A stretch of 64,000 nt of DNA from Piezodorus guildinii (taxonomy: Eukaryota; Arthropoda; Insecta; Hemiptera; Pentatomidae), in assembly GCA_023052935.1 (NCBI GenBank), contig CM041298.1, forward strand, positions 112,335,977 through 112,399,976, written 5' to 3'. Below are positions 33,201 to 45,500 of the stretch, piece after piece (positions within the stretch are counted from its first letter, which is position 1; each line of letters starts with the position of its first letter). The position numbers were made by a program, and so were the translations under genes. Under the pieces are notes generated by a model. That model saw nothing but the letters and a program-made list of their open reading frames with translations, was not told the origin of the DNA and made no database searches.

Positions 33201-36200
33201 TTTTTCTGTTCTTTGACTGGTTATTTGCTGAATTTGTACAATGTGGTGTCCTGAAACAGTCAGGTGAGTTTGTTTTTTGTTTTTTTTTAAGTGAAAAAGG
33301 ACACTTTTGTCATGAACGACCGTGCATTGCCCGGTACAAGTAACGGATCTACTGAAGCTGTAGTTTCTACCCTTTTGAAGAGAAAGTTAAGAAGTAACTC
33401 TAATGTTTCAAAACTAGATAGCCCTATTGAAAAGAAAAGTATGAATTCCAAAGATTCCCAGATAAAAACCTCATCACTGAAAACTAACCAAATAAAAACA
33501 CATGTTAATTTCAATAACCAACGTGCTTCAGAAAACAATGAAACAACTCCAATTAATATCATAAATAATAGTTCTGGTATAACTATCTCTAGTTCTACTC
33601 CTCAACAAACAACTAATTCTCATATTACTAATAGTACTACGTCGACCACTTTAAAGAGTATCCCTGCCATACCTGTAAGTAATATGTTTGAACCTCTATC
33701 CGCTGAAATAGAAGACGAAGAGAATGTAACGCCAGTTGTTCACAAGCCACCTCCAATAAAAATTAAAGGCGTACAAAATTTCCAGCTCTTTTGCCGAGAC
33801 ATCATTAGTTTAATAGGAGAAAACAATTTCGAATTTATTTCGAATAAAAATATTATTACCTTAAAAACACAAAATAGTGATGCCTATAGAGCCAGTGTGC
33901 GATATCTAGAGAACAAAGGCTATAGTTTCCACACTTACCAACCAAGAGAAGATAAACCCTATCGATTCGTAATTAGGAATCTTCATCACACCACACCCCA
34001 CGAGATGATTAAATATGACGTAGAGAGACAAGGATTCAACGTCCGTCGCATAACAAATGTTTTACACCCCAGAACTAAAGAACCTCTGCCACTCTTTTTT
34101 GTCGACATCGAACCTGCTGCGAACTGTGCCGAAGTATTCAAAATTACGAATATAGCCTACACAAAGGTTAAAATTGAGGAACCTCATAAAAGAAGGGAGA
34201 TTGTACAATGCATGAGGTGCCAACAATACGAACATACCAGAGCCTTTTGCCGCCATATACCAAGATGTGTGAAGTGCGGTCAAGACCATCCCAGTGATAG
34301 ATGCCAGAAGCCACGAGAAGAGCCCCCAGTCTGTGCGTTGTGCGGTGGCGCTCACCCAGCGAACTACAGAGGATGCTCCGTACATCTCGAATTACAGAGA
34401 AGAAGACTCAACGTGCGAAGCCAGGGCGCTTGGAGGCGAGAAGTAACAGAAGTTCTGCCTCCAGAGGTGGGAGACAGACTTACTTACCCTCCTCTTGAAA
34501 CAGAAGAACATCAGACGGTATGTAATAACCCTACTTACAACTACACATCACCACAATATTCAATTTCTCAAAACACAACACCTCATTACGCAATACCTCA
34601 ATTGGTAAGACATCAACATTCACCTCCTCTGCACCACACTACACCCCAAAATACAACTCCTCAACACACTAAACCCCAGTATACAGTACCTCAATACACT
34701 GCTCCGCAACACATAACACCTCAATCTACGAATATGTCCCCACCTTTTTCAACACCTCATCACACACAACCACCATTCATGCCTTCATCTCAGTCAAGAC
34801 CTAATAACACATCATCTCATGCACAATCTACCACTCAAGATTTCTCTTCACACTTCAATTCCTTTCTAAATGAATTTAAATCGATGATAAACCCACTCAT
34901 AACTTTGCTCACCACGCTTGTTAATAAATTTATTCCAAATGTCAGCCCTTAATTATGTTAATCAACATTCACTAAAACTCCTCCTCTGGAATGCTAATGG
35001 TGCCCTACACCGAAGAAACGAACTTGACATATACTTGCACGAACATGACATAGACATAGCACTGTTAACCGAAACTCACTTTACGAGGACCATACGATTT
35101 TATATACAGGGGTATATAGTGTACCGTGCTGATCATCCAAGCGGAGCTGCCCGTGGTGGCTCGGCAGTAGTTGTGAAACGAACATTGTATCACTATCCTC
35201 TACAAATGACAGCCTTACCTGAACTTCAATTATCAGCAATCTCAGTCGAAATTGACCACACAACTATTTCTATCGCCAGTGCTTATTGTCCTCCGAGACA
35301 GAGACTTTCACAAGATATACTTACTGACGTATTTACTGTTTTGGGACCTACATTTTTATGTGGCGGGGACTTTAACGCCAAACATCCTCGTTTCGGCAAT
35401 AGGACTCAAAACCCTAGAGGAAATGTTCTTCTTAATACATGTCTGAACCTTGACTGTGACTTCATTCTACCACCAGAACCGACTTACTGGCCGACAGACA
35501 TTAATCGACAGCCAGAACTACTGGACTTCTTTATCACTTCTCGCCTAAATACTCTACATCATCACATCACTATTGATAATGACCTTTCATCTGACCATTC
35601 TGCAGTTATGCTTTCTCTCTCTAGACACATCTTATCTACAACCCACATGCCTACGTTAACTCCTGGACCAATATTAATTAGTCAATTTCATAGTGCCATA
35701 AACAATAAAATTAACCTCAATACTAGCTTAAAGACTCAGGAAGACATCGACAATGCTGTAGATACACTTACTAAGACTATACAAAATGCTGCCTGGCAAT
35801 CAGCACATAAACCTGTAACAGACAATAACAAACAGTATTTACCCCCTAAAATACGGTCACTTATGGTCGAAAAACGACGGGCTCTTAACCAATGGAAAAG
35901 ATTTCGCTATCCTAGTGACAAACGATTACTTAACCAACTTACTAACAGACTGAGAAAACTTATACAACAATATAAACACGACACCTACAACACACATTTG
36001 AGTAACATACAGACTAGTAACAATACTCTCTGGCAACAAACACGAAATATACTACATTATCATCATACAAAGAACCCTCTCCGTAAACCTGACAACACAT
36101 GGGCTAGAAGTGATAAAGAAAAGGCAGACCTATTTGCTGCACATCTTACGGATGTATTTCATCCTCATGATGACTTGCTAGACCAACAGCACTGCTCAGA

Positions 36201-39200
36201 CATCCAACAAATTCTCACTTATTCTCTTCCTCTTTCTCTACCTCCACCTCCTATTACTCCTTCGGACGTAAAATTTTGCATTAAAAACTTACCTCTTAGA
36301 AAAGCTCCTGGTTTTGACCTAATCACACCTAAAATTGTACGACTTCTTCCTACGAAAGCCATAATCTTCCTAACATCTATTTATAATTCTATCCTCCGAC
36401 TTACTTACTTTCCTCTAGTATGGAAGTTTTCAATTATAAAGATGATTCCAAAGCCAAACAAACCGTTAGATCAAGTCACTTCATATAGACCAATTAGTTT
36501 ATTACCGTTATTTTCCAAAATGTTTGAAAAAATATTATTAAAGCGACTATATCCTTTCTTAGATTCCAAAGCCGTAATTCCTAACCACCAATTTGGCTTT
36601 AGACCTGCACATTCGACCATACAACAGTGCCATAGAGTTGTTGATTCGATTGCTGTGGCATTAGAAAAAAAAGAATTCTGTACAGCAGCATTTTTAGACG
36701 TCGCACAGGCATTTGATAAGGTGTGGCATGATGGTCTCCTCAGTAAAATCAAATCAATTTTACCACATACTTATTATTTAATAATTAGGTCGTATCTTGA
36801 GGATAGGTTTTTTGTAGTCGACCAAGATGGTAAACATTCCAACTACTGTCGAGTTGGTGCGGGAGTTCCGCAAGGCAGCATTTTGGGTCCAGTTCTGTAT
36901 ACTATATACACTTCTGACATACCACAAACACCAGACACACTACTTGCAACATACGCAGACGACACCGTGATACTCTCAACAAGTACTGATCCGACCATAG
37001 CCTCACACAATGTTCAAACTTACTTAAATTTACTTCAAGATTGGCTCGATAAATGGCGTATTAAAATAAACATACAGAAATCAAGTCAAGTAACATTCAC
37101 GCTTAGGCATTCTGATTGTCCTCCACTGACACTTTACAATGTTCAGTTACCCAAACAAACACAAACAAAATACTTAGGACTCACAATGGATAGACGCCTG
37201 ACATGGAAATCACACGTAACTATCTTAAAAAAAAGACTGAATCATCGACTATCAATACTTAGACGACTTCTTCACCATAAAAATAAATTATCACTAAGCA
37301 ACAAAATCATTATATACAACATGCTACTTAAACCTATATGGACGTACGGTACTCAGGTGTGGGGCTCATGCAAAAAATCACACTTGCAGACAATTCAAAT
37401 CTTTCAATCTAAATTCCTCCGCTTCATCACTCACTGTCCCTTTTACGTAACCAACAAAGCATTACACAAAGACCTCAACATACCAATCGTAACGGATATC
37501 ATTAAAAAATATTACAAACATTTTCACGACTCACTCGCTGGACATCCAAACCTACTGGTACAAACATTACTGACTGATACACTACCACAAAACCCACCAA
37601 GGAGACTGAAACGCCTCTGGAGCAGAGACCTACTTCTTTAGCAGATCTTCCACGCCAAGGAGTGCCTTCACTGGGAGGTTTCTTCACTCACGAATTCATA
37701 AGAATCCTGAAGGAGGTTTTTCGTAATGGTCATCAGTGTTACAATATATGCCTAAAGGCATTTGTATATTACTTGTTGTCAAATAAATAAAATAAAAATA
37801 AAAAGACAAGTATAGGTTACAGCTACTTTTTCAACTAATAGTCGCGTCAATGAAGCCATAAAACAGGCAATCTTAGAAAGTCCTCAGAAACAGTTCCGAT
37901 TTTGATCATTTTTTTTTTTTTAATATTTATTTTTTTATATTAACCAAAATCAGAAACCTTCCAAAGGGGAGAAATAATTATTTATATTGTTTAAACAATA
38001 TGTATGTTTATCATCATTAATCATAAAAGTTTCAGCTGCTGCACGTAATTTCTGATTATTATTAAACATTTTAATAAAATTATTTTTACCTTATTATAAA
38101 AAGCAGATGTAGTATCACATCCAGTGAATGCATGAATGAATGAGAGATGATTTTGGGTAATATTTGGATATTTTACGAACATGGTTTTATTGGATAAACT
38201 CCTTGCAACTCATTATTTTTGACTGGTTTTAAGATAAATATTTCTATATTATCAGGTGCTAAAGCCACCAAAATCACTAAAACATCAATGTCCTCTGCAA
38301 CAACGAACACATCATGGAAGGAACCATCAAGAGCTGATTGTACAATTAAATGATCTGCATCGCTTTCTGCTTGACTCCATTCAATATTATTTTCAGCCAA
38401 TTTTTTGTAGAAAAGATTTATAAATCTATTTTTATTTTAGCTGTTTCCTAAAAATTTCTCTTTACTTGTATTCAGAGACATATCTTCTTCAAACAAATAA
38501 TCGATTAAAGTATTGCTAATATATCTACGATTTCTCTCGGAGGCAGATTTTTCTACTATCACTAGCGTCAGTGTGCTGGTATGATGATTCAAAAGAAACT
38601 CGAAAAAATTCTTCCATTCTGTCCACGACACCTGTTGTAAATAACGTTGTCCTTATCCATTTGAAGACAACACTTGGTGTTGCTCCACTTCTGGAAGGAC
38701 CACCCTCTATTTTTATGGACTTCATAGGAGTTTGGTCTATTCTTTGATCAGTTGAAATTTTTGTGAAATACATGTACAATTGTGCTTTTAACAACTATTC
38801 TTAATACACGAATAATTCTTTTCAAAGAAAACCACGTATAAACTGATTTCTTTATATAAATAACGTACATATTGTTTAAACAATATAAAAAATTATTTCT
38901 CCCCTTTGAAAGGTTTCTGATTTTGATTAATATAAAAAAACAAATATTAAAAAAAAGAATGATCAAAATCAGAGCTGTTTCTGAGAACTTTCGACGAAAA
39001 AGCTTCATTGACGCTACTATAAGTCAACCAACAAGAAGAGCCACTTCATATATTTTTTTCTGACCTTCTTTTATGATTTTATCAAAAAAAGGGGGAAAAA
39101 AACAGGATTAGACTTTTTTTTTTATATTTTGATTAAATTCACTATATCAGTGTAAAATTAAATGGACTTTATTTATTTTCAAATAGGTTTTATTCTAAAT

Positions 39201-39450
39201 ACAATAGTTTGACTGGGCTTAAATGGCAGATTTTCTAAATTTCTTCCTCTAGAATACTTTTAATTTTGTTGATTTGAAATAATTAACCATTTCTTGATTG
39301 TAACGAACTGAAGAAGAAAACATCAGAAATATTATTTTAGGTTGAATTACTTTTTTCGCAAATAAGAATGGTAATATAGATGTATAATATACCGGTGAGT
39401 AAGGTAGAGATTTTAGAAAAAAAAAAATGATCTCATTAAGTGATTGTTAT

Positions 39451-39511
<61 letters not shown>

Positions 39512-42500
39512 ATAATTTATATTGATATATTATTTAATATAAAATAAATGTTCCCATCAAAAAAAGATATTTATTCTACTTACTTCAGTTAAAAATTCTA
39601 AAATCTATCTTTATATTGTGAGGTAAGGAAAGTCGTATGTTGCCTGCACCAGATTTCCCCCTCCCCTCTATCCCTATAATAATTCATTGATGTTAGGGCA
39701 AAAGGGCAAGTGAAGTTTACAGAGCAATTTTCCAAAGTTTTGAAAAATCATCTTGAATCCTTTTTAAGTATCTCTTTATTCAAGAATCACTATATTATCT
39801 CATAAGGGACTATCTTTTATAGTAAAATACCAATATAAAAAAATATTCATATATTAATTTGAAGTCCCTAACCTCATTTTCATAAAAATGATGACTTAAG
39901 CCCTTTTGACCGAACACTAGTGATATTGTTTATGTTTGAATACTAATAATTATATACACATGTGTATATAAATATATAAACAATTACATACCTTGGTTAT
40001 ACCACCGGAACTGCCGCTGCCTTTTAGGACCATCTGAATGTAGTTCACCATCTTCGAGAAAGAGTTCTTGCAATGCTCTAATTTCTCTTTTGTCTTCATC
40101 TATCAACTCCTTCCTATCAGGATGATAAAAAGTTTTTAATTTTAAACAATTCTTAATTTCTTTAAATAATGTTTTAATTAAATAGTAAAATAGGTAGAAA
40201 TAATCAAGAGTCAGCCTAGTGAACAATGTTTAATTTTTCTGACGTTTCGGCTAAAACATGCAAAATATGATCATGCTTGGCATGGCTCATTATTGGTACA
40301 TTTATATTTATTTTTACCTCTATATATTTATTTTTAATTGTTTAGTTTTTATGTTATCTATTCTCCAAATACGTATAGAAATTACACCTTTCTTCTAAAA
40401 AAAGTTACTTCTATACTAATTACATTTCAATACATTAAAAAAAAGTATTTTACCATATCAAATGGTTATTAATAATTCCATTGTTAGTTTTATTGTTAAT
40501 TGTGTTCATTTTATCATGCCTTACATATATTTAATGAATGAATGAAAATAAATTTTATTCTGGGATGAGTAGTCCCCTAAAAATAACAAAAAAGTACATT
40601 ACAAATGTCATTTGTCTGGTCTTTTAAGACTTAAGTATAATTACATGACAGACGGATTTAGAAACAGTGCATAGTTATCATTTATAGCTTAAGATATTAC
40701 ATATGTTAGAAAGATTGAGAGTTGAAATCGAGAAATAACTGATTTTTAATAGTGGTTAAGGATAAGGCTTTACGAATGGATACAGACAAGGAATTCCAAA
40801 ATAGGGTAGCATGGATGACAAAGGATTTTTTGAAGGAGGTGGATCTGTGGGAAGGTATATACAAGTTTATGGGTAGGGATCTCGTGTTTAATGAATGGAT
40901 AGAGGAACAAGTGGTAAGCATATCAAGAATATAAGGAGGTTTTTTTGTTTTGAAAAATCGGAAGAGACAGAAAGCAAGGAGGTAATGCAGGCAGAAAGAG
41001 GGATAGAACCAATTCAACTTGGTATACCTACTATAAAAATGGGAGCGTCTGGGAATTCCGCAGGTGAATCTAATGAAACAATTCATTAGTCTTTCAAGTC
41101 TCATATAGAACTTTTCGGACAGCCTGCCATACACAAGACAACCCTAGTCAAACTGGGAGAAAATTAGAGAAGAGACTATTAGCATACGGGTTTTAGAAGG
41201 GATGGAATCACGAAATCTTAGGAATTGTTTTAGGATAGCGATAGATTTGTAGGTGATCTGAGAGATATGGTCACCCCAAAATAAATTTTAATCCATAATG
41301 ACTCCAAGGTTCTTTACTGAGGTGTGAAAGTGGGTTTGTTAAGGTAAAGTAAAGGATAATACGGAAGAGAACATAGAAGGCTCTTGGAACCGATGAGGAT
41401 GGCTTTGGTTTTCATGGTTAATTACATTGTTAAATAGGTTTATCTTATCAGATCCAATAGATTTATTTTAATTTCAGTCATCAATATTTTTGTATTTTTT
41501 CATTATTTTCATTTTGTCATAGTCATCATTAGAGCTCATAAGTTCCATTGTTATACCCTATTGATCTTTTGATTCTGATTGTTGGCAGCCCTGATGATGG
41601 TTCAAATGTTTGAACAAAAACATCAGCAAAATTAAAAAAAAATTTAGCAGAATGACTCCTGATTATTTTTACCTCTTATCACCTCCACAGTCGACCATAC
41701 ACACTCAACAATAGAATTCAGTAAAAGGTATTATGACAATATACTACAATATATCAACTATAAAATATAATATTATGAAAAAACATCATCATATATTCTA
41801 GTAATATATACTATGAATTTTTTAATACTTACATATGAATTTTTTCCAACTCAGATCTCACTTTCCGCTGGTTTATAACATCCTCATCACCTTCTTCTTT
41901 CTCCATGACGTCTAAATCTAATTCATCTTCATCTGCACTCCCCATTCGGAGCCAGACAGTTCCGCTTCTGCTTCTAAAAAGCGCTTAGCTGCTTTCTTAG
42001 TAACCTAGAAAAATGAGGAAAATATGCATCAAATATAAGTGTAATTTTTCAGACACCTCGGAGGATTATCAGGGATTGAAACTAATGGAATGTAGTGAGA
42101 ATGGAGTTTGTCATGGAAGGAACGGTACCTGGTTCGGGCTAAGTCAGCGACATATGGAATATTAAGGTCTTTATGGATGAATTTATTTGTGACAAAATAA
42201 GGAGCATTGAGGATTTTACGAAGAATTTTGGATTGTAAGGATTGGATACGAGAGGAATTCGATGGTTTAGTAGAGCCCAATAGCTCTACTCCCTAAGTCC
42301 ATATCGGTCTTATGATGGTCATATAAATAAGTCTTTTGTAATTAAGAGGAAGTTTGGAGCGTTTGTCCAGTAAGTGTTGAAGTAGTCGGGCAGTTTCTCG
42401 TCGTTTCAGTCTTGTATGGGGATTCCAAGTTAAACGTTTATCAAGGTGCAGTCCTAGGTATCGAATCTGTTCAACAGGGGCTAGCAGAGTGTCATTAAAG

Positions 42501-45500
42501 GATACAGTAAGGCAGGAAGTCATTGGTTTACGACGAAGGGTAAAGGTTATCTGGTGGGATACATTACACTTAAAGAAATATGGAAATAAATCAAGGTGAC
42601 TGTTGGTTTCTGATAAGTGTCAAAGTTATCTGTTTTAAGAATGGTCTCATACTTATGTCAAGTTGAATGGTTTGGCATCAACTTTTTTTATTTTTATTAA
42701 TACTTTCATCAAATGATTATATTTTAAAGTGTTAAAGTTATTTCTACCTCAATTTTTAATGTAATTTTTAGGTGAAGGGAGTTCTAATGAAAGAATCATT
42801 TTAAAATATTATTCAGGAAATATACCCAGTGAAAGGCCTCCAAAATTAATCTGTGTGGAAAAACAATCAGAATACTTGTGACATATGCCAGAATAAAAAG
42901 CATTTATATATCTTCAAGAATAGCTAAGTTTAGGTGGAATTACATTTTTTCTACTTTGTGACTTTATCATATAGATGAACTTTTTTTTTTTTTCTTTTTT
43001 TTTTAATCGTGCTTTACGTATTTTAGAACTCTATATATATTTTTCTTTGGTTTCCGTGTCTTCACCTAGCAGTACCAAATCATCGGCATACCCTAAAACC
43101 ATAATCCTGTCACCCATATTTAAACCTTTCTCGGTACACATCACCTTTTCTATGACATATTCTAAAGCTATATTAAATAACACAGGTGAAAGGGAGACCG
43201 ATAAGACGAAATATATGATTAGTAGCAGAAACGGTGGCGATCTTGGTGATATTGATATATCAGGGCATACTTTTGAACACGTAGAGAAATTCAAGTATTT
43301 AGGTTCAATGATAACAAAAAAAAAAAATTGAAATCCAGGAAGAAATAAAGTCCAGATTAAAGGTGGGAAATGTGTGTTATTATTCAGTTGCTAAGTTACT
43401 TAGTTCACGGCTTCTATCTAAAAACTTTAAGGTTAGAATTTATAAAACTATTATTCTTCCGACAGTTCTTTACGGATATGAAACGTGGCCGCTTACTTTG
43501 AAAGATGAACAAAGGCTTAAGGTTTTCGAAAATAAAGTACTGCATAAAATATTTGGTCCAAAGAGAGATGAGGCCACTGGGGAGTTTAGAAGGTTGCACA
43601 ACGCGGAATTGCGGAACTTGTATCCTGTGAATATAATTCGAGTTGATAGCATCGAGGAGACTAAAATGGGCGAGTAAAGTTGTTGGGCTCGATGAGGAGC
43701 GGATTCCGAGAAAGTTGGTATTCGCTGATCCGACTGGTAGACGTCCGAAAGGTAGGCCGAAGCGTCGATGGGAGGATTGCATCAAGGCTGATCTCAGGGG
43801 CTTGGACTTGAACGGTGAACATTGGACGAGTCTGTGGAGACAGAATTTGGTGGTATCAGCATCGAACCTTCGGGTTCAGTAAGCCTTTTTATATCTTTAA
43901 AAAATAACTGAGTTATGGGCATATATTTATGTGTAAAAATTTCAATTTTTTCGCTCTTTTTTATAATTATTCATTTATTAATTATTAAAACTTAAGTTAT
44001 TGTTGTATTTAACAATTGTTGCTTTTAGATTATTTCCAGTTGTTTTCATGGAAACTGAGTAGAAAATCTATCAAAGCTTTTACGATACATTTTGTTACTG
44101 AACATAAACTTATACAATTAATTTTCATCAAGAAAAGTAAGTTAAGGTTGTGACAATGGTCAACAAAAAATGTCAGTTTAATTATAAAATAAGTATTAAC
44201 AGATTTCATATTATTTATTATGTGATGCAAAGTTATTAGGTTGAAATAGAAAGCTCACCTTCGCATATTCAGCCTCTTCTTCATCCTCCACATATTCTAT
44301 AGCATCTTCTTCATCTTCACCTGATAATACTATGTCTTCATTCTCATTTTCGCTTTCAAGATCATTATCGGCCGCTTCTTCATCATTATCACTATTTTCA
44401 GATTCATTAAGAGATGTAGGATTTTCATCAGCAGCATCAACTTCATCTTCATCATCTGTTCCATGACAGAATAAAAAAAATATTATATTGACAATTCTCA
44501 ATACCTAAAAGTACATAAACTATCTACCACTACACAATCTTATTCATCCAAATTGCATGGTAATGACAAAAGACAACTGAGATAGTTTTCAAAACAGTTA
44601 TTAAGTTGGATTATGGATGTTTCCAACCAGAAATATATTGAGTTGTCTGGCAAATTGAGTTGTTTGGTTAAAAAAAGAAAGATTTACAAGTTTTATTTAA
44701 TCAAAATATTCTCCTCTACTAACTTGTTTATTTATTTAATGTCCCTTTATGCTACTATGGCTAATAATAATATTGAAGCCCAATAAATTTTACATCGCAA
44801 TAGCGGGTTTAATAAAAATTGTTAGAACTGTTTTTGAGAAAATTATAAAAACTTAAAGTGGCTCTTCTGGTAAGCTGATTTTAATGAAAAAGTTTCTGGA
44901 ACACCTCGGGTGTATAGTTGTCTTAAATATGAAATTTCAGTTTCATAGGACTTTTCGTTTTCGAACTGGAGTTACCACAAACAGACACACACACACAGAC
45001 CTTTTTGACTTGGTCATTTAGACTCAGGGGACCCTAAAATGTGTATTTCTGTTAAAAACTCAAATTCGAAAATTTTTACGATCGCAATACTTCCCCTTAC
45101 TCAATATTTCATATTAGGTAAGTGGAAGTAAAATTGGTCACATAATTTATATCATTTTAGATTTTAGAAAAGTTAAAGTGCAATAAAAGAAATAATATTA
45201 ATTAATAAGAAGTAGTTGTAAGCCCATAAACTTATGAACATATTTTATTGGTAAAGAGGTACGCACTTAAATGTACGAGCTCGTGCAAGTTATATTCTTC
45301 CATTTAGTACACAAGATTATAGAAACATTATTGCTTACCGAACTGTAACTAAGTTGTTAACATAAATGGAAAGTTGTTATAAATCCATAAACTAACATTG
45401 TTAATAATTATTTCTACTTTTAGATCATTTCATGAAAACAGATGTTCCAATGTAAACTAAATCAAACTTTAAAAACGTATTTAGAAAAAGTCCATTCCAA

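Larger units (their letters stand above)
33134..37814 (+). mobile_element. Full-length Jockey-type LINE with 12-bp target duplication
   Basis: AAGACAAGTATA flanks the element at 33134-33145 and 37803-37814. Between them are a short 5' leader, ORF1 (33291-34952), overlapping ORF2 (ending 37641), a 160-bp 3' UTR and a tail of AATAAAATAAAAATAAA. Both ORFs are intact. It lies antisense in claspin intron 14. The duplication is perfect, so the insertion is young. Confidence 0.95.
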
